IMG/VR virus record: IMGVR_UViG_3300034072_001154
Span: 1 to 42,822 of that record
Reading direction: 5' to 3' (one strand)
Source: a virus
Length of the DNA: 42,822 nt
Position 1 is the first letter of the stretch. Every line of letters begins with the position of its first letter. A program made the translations under genes and the position numbers. This document shows, piece by piece, positions 7,992 to 16,861 of this stretch. The notes beneath the pieces were generated by a model. The model was not told where the DNA came from. It searched no databases and saw only the letters and a program-made list of their open reading frames with translations.

Positions 7992-10294
7992 ACCTGCCTC
8001 CAGCCCGATGGCGTCGCCAGCAGTTCAGCGACCTGCCCAGCCGCGAAAGCGGTGCTCGCGCCCGATTTTGTGTAGATGTTGCCGCCGACCAGCAGGGTTG
8101 CGCCGCTGTTGAAATAGAGGAACAGCGTCTTGCCGACATAGTCGGCCTCGCTGATGATGGTGCCGATCGAGGTGGTGCCGGTCACCAGATAGAAGAGATC
8201 CGTGCCGTTGAGCGTGATGCCCGACGCGGACGCGATCTGCGGCTGATAGCGGTTGGTGTGCCGCGATCCGGCGCCGATGTTGGCATAAGTGTTGCCGCCG
8301 CAGTCGCGCAGCGGGATCAGCGGGGTGCCATTGACCGTCGCATGCGCGAGGTTCGCGAAATGATGCATCGCATAGTCGCACGACACCGACGGATCGTTCG
8401 CGGTCTCGATGCCGACCGCGCCGGCGACCGAGCTGCGCGACGTGCCGCCATTGATCTTGGCTCGCCCCTTAGTGATGGCGTGGCTGTTGACCCGGCATTC
8501 CCAGGCCTGACAGCCGATCGCCTCGCTCGCCAGCAGCGCCACGTCCTCGGAATCCGTGATAAAGCCACTATCCCGCTGCACCGCCTGGCAGGCCACCCAG
8601 CGGGTTTCCTGCGCGCCGCCGCTCGTCTGGTAGCCGAACGAGCCATCAGGCGCGCTCTGATAGGGATAGTCGGCGTCGCAGTTGAGCCAGGTCGTATTGT
8701 CGCCGGCATCGACGTGGAAGCTCTTCACATAGCCATAATTGAAGCAGCACACGACCATCGTGTGATCGTTGAGGCCCGACAGATAGAGGGCCCAGCCGGG
8801 CCGCTTGAGCTGCGCGCCGTTCGCCTCGCCGGGCGACTTCACGGTCATGAACGGCCAGGCGTGGAGATTGTAGAGGCGCGGGATGTCGGCGCAATTGTGC
8901 AGCCAGAAGCCGTTGAGGCAGTCGACCGAAACCTGCCCACGCAGGCTCAGCCGGCCATAGATGACCGCGCCGTCGCCGGCATAGGGGATGGTGATGGTTT
9001 CTGGCCGGCCTGCAAATTCGAAGCCGCCGATGAACATGTCTTCCAGACAGGCGTCATCGGTGTTGTCCATGTAGACCAGGCCATAGCCTTCCCAGTCGGC
9101 GAACTGGGCCGATCCCTCGCCGAAGTTCAGACCTTCGCGCCAGATGCCCAGATTGCGCAGCGTCGTGGCGTTGCTGATGTAGATGGAGCAGGTCGCGGGA
9201 TGCCAGATGTTGGTGCCGCGCTCCCACATGAACGACGGGTCATGGCTACCGACATTGCGGCCATGGCCCTCCCAGGTGACGGCATCGCCTACAAAGACAT
9301 CCTCGCCGAAATAGAAATGCCCCGGACCAAAGCGCACGACGCCGCCATTGAGGCCAAGCGCGGCCTTGGCGCGGTTATAGGCGGCGACGTTATCGGTGCC
9401 CCAGCTGTGCGTCTCGGGGTCATAGTCGGCCTTGCCGCCATAATGCTCGATCCACACCCAGCGCTGCAACTCGCGCTCGACGCTGGAAGTGACGGCGCCC
9501 GCGCCGGCCGCACGGAATCCGACCCGGCCCGAGGCGGGTGCGCTGTCCAGCCCCATCACATTGCGATAATCGACGATGCCCTGGTCATAGGTGACGCCGG
9601 TGACGAGCGTGACGACATCATCGACATGCATGTGATCGTCGTTGATCGTCAGGAGCGGCGCGGACCAGCCGTAGAGTCCGTCTTCCAGCGGCACACCGTT
9701 GATCTCGAATTTCGGAGGCGTCGGCGACGCGATCACTGCATCCCAGAGCGCATCGGGCATGGTCGAGAAGTCAAAGACGGTCTGGCCTTCCGCCGTCGCC
9801 AGCATCGACCAGCTGATGTTCGTGCCCGCGCCGCCTTCGCCACCGGAGCCGATGGAAAAGCCCCAGCTGCCGTCAAGATTGACGCGAGGGAATTTGCCCA
9901 CGGCATCGCCACCGCCGATCGGCACGCGCGGTGCCCGCTCGATTTGATCGCGAAGCCATAGCGCGCGCGCGACATCGCGGTCGTTCACCTCATTGACGAC
10001 GCTCGGCAAGAAGGGCTGGCCGGAGGCGAACGATACCGGCTGCAGGAAGCTGGGTTCGGAAAAGATATAGACGTCGCCGGCCGCCGGCGCGGTCACCATC
10101 ACGACCGTGCCGCCCTGCGCCGCCAGCGTCACATTGTAAGCAGCGTCGTCGACCAGCGTGTCGACACCGCCGGCGTCGCGGATGAACACGCCAACGTCAG
10201 CGGGAGCAACCGCCTTGAACGTGAAAGGGAACTCGACCGTTACCCCGTTGGCCACATAAGGGCCTGAATAGGTGTCGGTCGTGGAAACTGCCAT
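7988..10294 (-). CDS. tail fibre/tailspike with T7-type N-terminal head
   Basis: 768 residues. The first about 130 residues follow the T7 gp17 attachment domain: an N-terminal strand (YSGPYVANGVTVEFPFTF), strand-rich middle, then NEVNDRDVARALWLRDQIERAP, the helix that precedes the fibre shaft. The rest is a Gly- and aromatic-rich body resembling a beta-helix receptor-binding region. It should sit at the tail and adsorb to the host. Start ATG at 10294 is preceded by GGAGG nine bases upstream. It is the first gene of its transcript: a late-promoter element lies 52 bases upstream. Confidence 0.85.
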   Translation of the reverse strand: MAVSTTDTYSGPYVANGVTVEFPFTFKAVAPADVGVFIRDAGGVDTLVDDAAYNVTLAAQGGTVVMVTAPAAGDVYIFSEPSFLQPVSFASGQPFLPSVVNEVNDRDVARALWLRDQIERAPRVPIGGGDAVGKFPRVNLDGSWGFSIGSGGEGGAGTNISWSMLATAEGQTVFDFSTMPDALWDAVIASPTPPKFEINGVPLEDGLYGWSAPLLTINDDHMHVDDVVTLVTGVTYDQGIVDYRNVMGLDSAPASGRVGFRAAGAGAVTSSVERELQRWVWIEHYGGKADYDPETHSWGTDNVAAYNRAKAALGLNGGVVRFGPGHFYFGEDVFVGDAVTWEGHGRNVGSHDPSFMWERGTNIWHPATCSIYISNATTLRNLGIWREGLNFGEGSAQFADWEGYGLVYMDNTDDACLEDMFIGGFEFAGRPETITIPYAGDGAVIYGRLSLRGQVSVDCLNGFWLHNCADIPRLYNLHAWPFMTVKSPGEANGAQLKRPGWALYLSGLNDHTMVVCCFNYGYVKSFHVDAGDNTTWLNCDADYPYQSAPDGSFGYQTSGGAQETRWVACQAVQRDSGFITDSEDVALLASEAIGCQAWECRVNSHAITKGRAKINGGTSRSSVAGAVGIETANDPSVSCDYAMHHFANLAHATVNGTPLIPLRDCGGNTYANIGAGSRHTNRYQPQIASASGITLNGTDLFYLVTGTTSIGTIISEADYVGKTLFLYFNSGATLLVGGNIYTKSGASTAFAAGQVAELLATPSGWRQV

Positions 10295-10325
10295 GCGCTT
10301 GCCTCCGGAGCGGATGGCAAGTGGG

Positions 10326-10355
10326 TAGGGTGGCTAAGGCCTATCTTGAATCGAC
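10326..10355 (-). promoter_or_regulatory. late-promoter element 1
   Basis: On the minus strand GTCGATTCAA (10355-10346) is followed after exactly 17 bases by CTA (10328-10326). It lies 52 bases upstream of the T7-like tail fibre start at 10294. Just downstream CTTGCC and GGCAAG can pair around the ribosome-binding GGAGG. One of seven copies in the window. Confidence 0.65.
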
Positions 10356-10431
10356 GGCAGACCAGACCCTTTCACCCACGCGAGCGCAGGCTTGCATAGA
10401 TGATGGGCGCTTTCTAACAGTGCGGAAGGGA

Positions 10432-10782
10432 ATGGGGGGTAAGCTTGTGAAGAAATCGAGAATAGTCGCGCGCAGCGCACTGTGCGTATTTGCTGGCGGA
10501 TTTATTTTTGCCAGTGGCATAGGCGCTTCGACACTGCTCAGCCCAAAGGGGCGGTTTTCCACACTATTCTACAATCTGGAGTACGACCCATCGCGGGCCT
10601 GCTCGGAGCCTTATAAGCCCTTTAGCCGAGACCAATATGCGCTCGATCGTTACCGCAATGACGCGGTCGAATATATCGCCTGTATGAAAAGAGCGGCGAC
10701 CAGCGACGCTGAATATGCAACCGAGGTTATCTACGACGGATACAAGAAAAAGGCCGAGGAATTTATAAACGAGCTTCGCTAG
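10432..10782 (+). CDS. small membrane or secreted protein (moron)
   Basis: 116 residues from the ATG at 10432; a GTG at 10447 is an alternative that gives a cleaner signal peptide, MKKSRIVARSALCVFAGGF. A hydrophobic segment follows at about residues 14-32. The rest is polar with two Cys residues (in RACSEP and YIACMKR) and a Lys-rich C-terminal helix. It is read against the surrounding late genes and has visibly more A/T than they do, both typical of morons, which are often expressed from the prophage and alter the host envelope or exclude other phages. No family recognised. Confidence 0.6.
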   Translation: MGGKLVKKSRIVARSALCVFAGGFIFASGIGASTLLSPKGRFSTLFYNLEYDPSRACSEPYKPFSRDQYALDRYRNDAVEYIACMKRAATSDAEYATEVIYDGYKKKAEEFINELR

Positions 10783-10813
10783 GCGCAGGTGGCTGGAACC
10801 TATCTAACCTCCG

Positions 10814-13800
10814 TCATTCGTCTTTAGCCTTCCCCTTCGTCAGCCCCCGATACCATTCGGCCGCCGTCTCCGGATCCTGCTCGCCATTGGCGACGTCGAC
10901 GAGGAACTGGGTGGACGTGGCGATCTGCCCCGGCACCAGCCCGGTCCAATAGCCCGCCACCTCCAGCGCGTTGCGCACTGGCCGTTTCGCGTCCTCACCC
11001 TCGATCATCTTGTGGACATCGCGCGCCGATTCCACGAGCGACTGGAACGAGCGCTGGATCGGCGTAAACTGATAATCGAACGGCTTGCCGCCGGTCAGGC
11101 CCTCAACCAGCGGCGAGGCAACATCGCGGACGCCGGGAATCGGGCCGAGCGACTGGAACAGCATCTGCTTGAAAGCCCAGAAGCCCCAGTCCTCATCATC
11201 GCCGGGGCCGTTGCCGCCCAGGATCTGCGCCATGAGCGGCGGCACGACGATCAGCCACCAGGCGCGCGCCAGCACCGCCGGCACATCGCTGACCTTGCGG
11301 ATGCCCGCTATATCGCGGCCAAGCGTCCGCTGGCGCTGATAGAAGGCGCTCATATAGCTGTAGAACATCGTCATCAGCTTGAGCGCCTGGCCCCACTGGC
11401 CGGTACCGCGCGCGATCGCCGCGAGATCCTTGGGAGAGCCCGACCCCTGCGACATGCGAACCGCCTTGTCAGCGGCATAGACCGACGCCTCTTCGTCCAT
11501 GCCGGCCGCCTGCGCCTTGTTATAGGCGCCGATCCATGTCGGGATTACGACCATGCGATCCATATAGCCGATGCCATGGAAGGCGAAGCGCTTGGCCGCG
11601 TCGAGCTTCTGCCCGCGGCCTTGCATCTGCTGCAGCGTCAGGCGGATGTCGCGGTCGAGCGTGTCCATGCGCGAGCGCACCTCGCCTGATTTGGACATGA
11701 CGGTGTTGAAGGTGTCGATCGGGTGCGCGGTCGCCTGCGCGATGCCAGCCGTCACCCACTTAGCGCCGACATATTCGAAGCTGTTGGAATAGCCGGCGAG
11801 CTGCGTCACCATCGTGGTGAACCGGAAGCCCATGCCGACGACGGTGGCATTCGACCGGAGCTTCTGCATGAAGGCGCCCACACCTTCATTGCCCGCGCGC
11901 TCCATCGCCCAGCTGTTCGCGACATATTTGAGCCAGGGGCGGAACTGCTTGCGGATCTCGGGGCCGAGCGTGTCGTCGATCGCGCGCATGACGCGCTCAG
12001 CGCGCAAGAACTTGTCCGCCTGGATGATCGCCTCGCGGTGAGTTATATCGTGGATCACCTCGCCCAGGTGGCGATTGATGACACCCAACTGCAGCAGGAT
12101 CGGCCGTTTGACCTTCTCGCTGCGATCCTTGGTCGACGAGGCGCGGGTGCTTGCGCGCGCGTATCCCGCTTCGAGCAGGTCCGACCCTTTGCCGGCATGT
12201 TCCTCGGCCGCATAGCTTTTCGCGCTGTCATAGATGGCCGGATAATAGCCGCCGCGGAATGTGCCGTGCGGGGTCACCACCTCCAGCGCCTCCACTTTAT
12301 CGGGCTCCACACCATTGACGCGGCGCTCCATCGCCGCAGTTTCGGGCCACAGGGTTTCGACGATGTCCCAGATATTCTGGACGAACTGCCAGTCTTGCTC
12401 GGTCAGCTCGCGGTTGAGCACCTCGCGCACCGACGTCTCGCGCCAGCCGTAGCCGTCGACCAGGCGCTGGATGTTACCCTCATTGCCCATGTTGAGCGCC
12501 ATGGCGATCAGCTGCTCGCGCTTCATCTGATAGGGCTGGCCGGTGTCGCGGTTGAACAGCGCCGGATCGGAAAAGCGCTCCGACCAGCGACGCAGCTGCT
12601 TGCGGTCGATCTTCGCGAACTCGGCGCGGACGCGGGCATGATAGTCCGCGACCATGGCATTCTCGCGGTCCTGCGCGTCGGCGAGCGGGCGGAACACGAT
12701 CCGGTTGAACACGCCGTTGCTGTTGCCGGCGTCGAGCCAGTCGAAAACCTGCTCCATCTTCAGCAAGGAAGCATCGAACGCCGCGATCTTGCCCTTGATG
12801 TTGTCCCACTGGCTGGGCTCCATCAGGTCGGACGGCGGCCGCTGCTTCATCGCGGACAGCCCGGTCACTGCCTCCGACACGACCAACTCGAAATCCGCAT
12901 GCTCCCGGCCGTCCAGCAGCGTCTGCTTGAGCTTGCCCAGGTGAATGATCTGCTTCACCGCCTCATCGAGCCCGATCAGCTTCTCGACCGTCAGGCGCGA
13001 CCAGTGCGTCTTGCCGAGCGATTCCGCGAAGGACGGCGGGACGACGACATCATAGCCTTCTGCCTCGCGCTGTGCGGCCCACGCCTCGAAACTTTCCTGC
13101 CGGTTGAGCGAGCGCTGGGTACGCTCTTTCATCTCGACCTGCTCCAGCAGCAGCTGCGCGCGCTCCAGATAATCCTGATCGACCGACTTGACCGTGCGGC
13201 GCTTGGCCCATTTCTCCAGCCGCCCGACCGCCTCATCGACCATGTCGGCGCCGCGGCGCGCGGCCGCGACCAGCGCATTGTTGAGCATCTGGCTCTGCTT
13301 CTGGCGGAACGCTTCGTCGTGGTCGCCCGCGATCACGGCTTCCATCGCCGCCTTGCCGGCCTTCGCCGCGGCGCGCTCATAGCGGATGATGGCCGAGCGG
13401 CTGGCCACTTCGCGGACCTTGCCTTCCATCACCTGCCGCTCGGCCCAGCTCTTCGCCACGCTATAGGGCGTGACGCGCTGGCCGGTCATGCGACCCAGCA
13501 CGCGCAGTTCCGCGCCCATCACCTCACCCATGCGATCCGACTGGACGGCCGCCAGCGCCTCTTCCTGGATGCTCCCGTCGGTGAACGGGTCGCCATAGCG
13601 CTCCAGCATGATCTGGCTGACTTCCTGATCGATCATCGCCTTGCGCACCGACCGCTTGTCGCCATTCTCCCGCATCTCGCGCCGGCGGACCTCGATGCCC
13701 ATGAGGGTGCGGACCATGTCGTCGGCGGACGGGAATCCTGCCATCTCCGCAACGTCGTCGGGGCTGGCGCCGTTCTCTCGATGGACCGGCGGCACCTGGC

Positions 13801-16800
13801 GCGGCAGCATGCCGGTCGCGTCCTCGCCATAATTGTCGCGCACCCACTCGCTGTCCATGGGGCTGACCTTTAGCAGCTGCAGCGCGCGGAACTCGGGCAG
13901 GGCGTCGATGCGGGCTGTGACGGTATCGCGCACATCCTCCTCGCGCTCGCGCCATTCCTTGGTGACCCGCCGCTTCACCGCGTTCATCGTCTTGGCCAGC
14001 ATGCGGTCCTGCGCCTCTTCGCGCGCGGTCGCGGTCAGGCCCTGATAGGCGGCGTATTCGGCCGCTGTCATCGATGCGGGCTTGTCGGGGAAGAGCGCTT
14101 CGAGATTTTGCGCGGCGATCGCGTCGGCCAGCTCCTCGTCGGACGCGACCAGCCGGTCCATCACCCCGCGCACATCGTCGCTGATCTCCGAGCGCAGGCG
14201 CGACACGCTGTTGTAGAGCGAGATCATCCATGCCTTGAAGGTCTGGAACATGCGCTGCATGCCGGGGGAGGGGGCCTTGCCCTCCATCAAATACCGCTCG
14301 ACCCCGCGCGCCCAAAGCTCATGGGCATCGACCGGGATCTTGCCGTCCTCGATCGGGTGCCCGGCCGCGGCGAACCAGTCCTGCACGATCTGCCAGTCGT
14401 CGCGCACCTGCTGCGGCGCTTCCGGATCGGCCGCGTCCTCGCGCAACTCCTCCAGCCACAGATGACCGGCTTCATGAAGGAAGGTGGACTGGTCCTGCGT
14501 CTGGAACAGCTCGATGATGGCGCTGGCGCTCTGGCCACCGGGGAACAGGATGCGACCGCGCGGGCTGTCCTCGCCCTGCATGAGGGCATCGCCCTCCGAC
14601 TGTTCAGCCGCATAGGCTTCCACCGCGGCGCGGATGTCGCGGCGGCTGGCCGCGTCGGGATCGATCCCGCGATTTTCCAGCAACGCGCGCAGCTCATTGG
14701 CAGCGTCGCGCACCGAGCGCTCGCGCGCGACCAGGTGGCGATCGCGGCCGGCAACGCCTTCAGCAACGGCGTCAAGCAGGTCGTTGGCGCTGGGCCGCTC
14801 CGCCATCTCCGGGAAATAGCCCGCTTCCCACGCGCGCGCCGCCCAGGCGTCAGCGCTATATTCATTCCCCCCAAGGCCACCCTCGTCGATCAGCTCGCCC
14901 TGATCCTTCACCAGCTTGCGCCGTCCGGGCTTGCCCCTGTGCCAGGCATCAGCACCCATGGCGCGCAGGTCGCCGCCGGTGTCGACGATGCCGCCGCCGC
15001 GCGCGATGAAATCCATCAGCGACGGACCCAGGCTCTGCGATGCATCCTTCTGGCGCTTCATGACGTCGATGGCGACGTCGAGCTGGTCCGCCTTCTGGAT
15101 CGCGGCAATGTTCTCGGGCAGCACCTGGCGTACCTGCAGCGCGTCATATTCCTGGCCGGTCAGCTCGCGACCCATGCGGCTGGCCCGCGTCACAGCGCGC
15201 TGGGTCAGAAACTCGGCGTTCTGCTGCGCCATCGATGGCGACATGCCGGCGGTGGACAGCTTCTCCACGATCGTCTGGAGCAGTTTTTCGCGTGGGGCGC
15301 CCAACGCGCGGGCGGCGCGTTCCTCATCGGCCATGCGGTCGGTCAGGTCAGCCATGACATCGGCCATGGCCTCGTCGAAGGTCTGGGCTTCGCGGCGCGA
15401 CATGCCGCCAGCCGACAGGCGCATATCTTCCTTCAGCGCATCCCATGCTGGCGTGCCAGCCAGCTCCGACACGGCCGTTTCGACCGGCAGCACCCAGTCG
15501 CCGCCGGTTACGACTGCGTCATCGATCTCCGATCGCCAGCGGTCGAAGTCGCCGTCATAGGCATCGCTCTGCATATAGGCCTGCACGGCCTCGGCGGGGA
15601 TGTAGACATTGTCCGCGTCGGCATCGTCGGCCATCTCGCGCACCAGGTCGGCGAAGGCGGCAGTATCGCGCCCCTTGAGCTTTGACCCGGTGACAGCTTC
15701 GCCCAGCTGGTCGATTGCCGCACCCTCGCTCCGCGCGCGGCGAGAGGCGATGACGCGATCGGCCATCTTGCCGGCAGCGCGCGCCGTGCGCTCGGTCGCC
15801 AGCGTGATGCCGGAAGTCGCGCCGACACCGCCGACGGTAGCGACGAGGGTGGCCGCCGCCGCCTCCGGACGTTCAGCAAGATATTCGCTAAAGGGCTTAT
15901 CCGGGTTGAGTGCCGCCCACTCATTGAGATCCTGAAGGATGGTCGCGATCTGTTCGCCTGGGATTTCGGACTTGATCTGATTCCAGAAGGTTCGCAGCAG
16001 CGGTGTCTTGCCGGCAACATCGTTGACCAGATGCCCGATCGGCAGACGCTCTGTCGCCACTTCGATCAGTCCCTGCGACAGCGCGTAGACACCAGCGCCG
16101 AGGGTGGACAGCCCTTGATCGCGCGCTTTGACATATTCGCCCCCGCCGGTCGTGAGGCCAGCCACGCTCGCGCCTGCAGTCGGGCCAGCCACCAGCCCAA
16201 CTCCAACGGATGCCAGTGAGGTCGGGACACTCTCAATGCCCTGCAGCAGGTTGCGCGCGGTCCAGTTCTCGACCTGAGGGCGGGCGCCGGACGCCATCTG
16301 CTGCCCCTCTCGGGCGCGGCCGAGCGCAAAATCCGACACGATCTGCGGAAGCGTGCGCACGCCCGATTGGCGTTCGGCATCCGAGCCAGGCGTGAGCAGG
16401 CCGATCGTATCCGCTGCACCGCCGATCGCACCCCATATCCCACTGGTTGCCTGGAAAACACCCGCTTCAAGCGAGCTTCCGATGTTCTTCAGCCCGTAGA
16501 ACGCTTTGCCGATCAGGCTGAGATTGTCATAATCATCTGCCGCGATCGACGCATTGCCGGGCCTTGCCGACCAGCGCCCGACAGCTGGATATTGCTGCAT
16601 GACACCCTTCGCCTTCGCGGCGCGGGCTTCGGCTTCAAAGGCCGGGAGATTGCCGGCGACGGTGGATGGCGGAAGGCCGCGGGCTTCAGCGATTGTGCGC
16701 GCGCGGGCCGCCTGGTCCGGCTGGGCCACCTTGATCCTGTAGGTCAGCTCGTCGTCGCGCTGCTGCTGCAGCTCAGCCTCGAAGGGGTCGGTGTCGGATT

Positions 16801-16861
16801 GCGCCGGCACCGTCGACCGGCTGCGCATGGCGTCCAGATACTTATAGGGATCGGTCGCCAT
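10814..16861 (-). CDS. giant internal virion / DNA-ejection protein with metallopeptidase motif
   Basis: 2015 residues. By position (after the M23 ejection protein, before the tail fibre) it corresponds to T7 gp16 / internal virion protein D. Hydrophobic segments occur around 110-160 and 215-260. At residues 796-800 there is HEAGH within FLHEAGHLWLEEL, an HExxH zinc site; about 45 residues later HELWARGVERY supplies a possible third ligand, as in polyvalent-protein zincins. The C-terminal 350 residues (membrane-active, with WLIVVPPLMAQILGG) resemble the conserved end of podoviral ejection proteins. The start overlaps the previous stop as TAATG. Probably injected into the host to form the DNA channel. 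Confidence 0.82.
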   Translation of the reverse strand: MATDPYKYLDAMRSRSTVPAQSDTDPFEAELQQQRDDELTYRIKVAQPDQAARARTIAEARGLPPSTVAGNLPAFEAEARAAKAKGVMQQYPAVGRWSARPGNASIAADDYDNLSLIGKAFYGLKNIGSSLEAGVFQATSGIWGAIGGAADTIGLLTPGSDAERQSGVRTLPQIVSDFALGRAREGQQMASGARPQVENWTARNLLQGIESVPTSLASVGVGLVAGPTAGASVAGLTTGGGEYVKARDQGLSTLGAGVYALSQGLIEVATERLPIGHLVNDVAGKTPLLRTFWNQIKSEIPGEQIATILQDLNEWAALNPDKPFSEYLAERPEAAAATLVATVGGVGATSGITLATERTARAAGKMADRVIASRRARSEGAAIDQLGEAVTGSKLKGRDTAAFADLVREMADDADADNVYIPAEAVQAYMQSDAYDGDFDRWRSEIDDAVVTGGDWVLPVETAVSELAGTPAWDALKEDMRLSAGGMSRREAQTFDEAMADVMADLTDRMADEERAARALGAPREKLLQTIVEKLSTAGMSPSMAQQNAEFLTQRAVTRASRMGRELTGQEYDALQVRQVLPENIAAIQKADQLDVAIDVMKRQKDASQSLGPSLMDFIARGGGIVDTGGDLRAMGADAWHRGKPGRRKLVKDQGELIDEGGLGGNEYSADAWAARAWEAGYFPEMAERPSANDLLDAVAEGVAGRDRHLVARERSVRDAANELRALLENRGIDPDAASRRDIRAAVEAYAAEQSEGDALMQGEDSPRGRILFPGGQSASAIIELFQTQDQSTFLHEAGHLWLEELREDAADPEAPQQVRDDWQIVQDWFAAAGHPIEDGKIPVDAHELWARGVERYLMEGKAPSPGMQRMFQTFKAWMISLYNSVSRLRSEISDDVRGVMDRLVASDEELADAIAAQNLEALFPDKPASMTAAEYAAYQGLTATAREEAQDRMLAKTMNAVKRRVTKEWREREEDVRDTVTARIDALPEFRALQLLKVSPMDSEWVRDNYGEDATGMLPRQVPPVHRENGASPDDVAEMAGFPSADDMVRTLMGIEVRRREMRENGDKRSVRKAMIDQEVSQIMLERYGDPFTDGSIQEEALAAVQSDRMGEVMGAELRVLGRMTGQRVTPYSVAKSWAERQVMEGKVREVASRSAIIRYERAAAKAGKAAMEAVIAGDHDEAFRQKQSQMLNNALVAAARRGADMVDEAVGRLEKWAKRRTVKSVDQDYLERAQLLLEQVEMKERTQRSLNRQESFEAWAAQREAEGYDVVVPPSFAESLGKTHWSRLTVEKLIGLDEAVKQIIHLGKLKQTLLDGREHADFELVVSEAVTGLSAMKQRPPSDLMEPSQWDNIKGKIAAFDASLLKMEQVFDWLDAGNSNGVFNRIVFRPLADAQDRENAMVADYHARVRAEFAKIDRKQLRRWSERFSDPALFNRDTGQPYQMKREQLIAMALNMGNEGNIQRLVDGYGWRETSVREVLNRELTEQDWQFVQNIWDIVETLWPETAAMERRVNGVEPDKVEALEVVTPHGTFRGGYYPAIYDSAKSYAAEEHAGKGSDLLEAGYARASTRASSTKDRSEKVKRPILLQLGVINRHLGEVIHDITHREAIIQADKFLRAERVMRAIDDTLGPEIRKQFRPWLKYVANSWAMERAGNEGVGAFMQKLRSNATVVGMGFRFTTMVTQLAGYSNSFEYVGAKWVTAGIAQATAHPIDTFNTVMSKSGEVRSRMDTLDRDIRLTLQQMQGRGQKLDAAKRFAFHGIGYMDRMVVIPTWIGAYNKAQAAGMDEEASVYAADKAVRMSQGSGSPKDLAAIARGTGQWGQALKLMTMFYSYMSAFYQRQRTLGRDIAGIRKVSDVPAVLARAWWLIVVPPLMAQILGGNGPGDDEDWGFWAFKQMLFQSLGPIPGVRDVASPLVEGLTGGKPFDYQFTPIQRSFQSLVESARDVHKMIEGEDAKRPVRNALEVAGYWTGLVPGQIATSTQFLVDVANGEQDPETAAEWYRGLTKGKAKDE

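Noticed and set aside
8258-9961. Plus-strand open frame of 567 codons opposite the tail fibre
   Set aside because: Its product is Arg/Ala/Gly/Asp-rich with no domain; it mirrors the codon pattern of the real tail fibre gene on the other strand.
6070-10294. Diversity-generating retroelement, expected because the head genes resemble phage BPP-1
   Set aside because: No reverse transcriptase, Avd-like gene or template/variable repeat pair is visible in the window.
11723-15685. Two very long plus-strand frames (716 and 525 codons) opposite the giant ejection protein
   Set aside because: GC-rich antisense shadows. They are His/Arg/Leu-rich, have no recognisable domain, and the minus strand has clear homology-like features.
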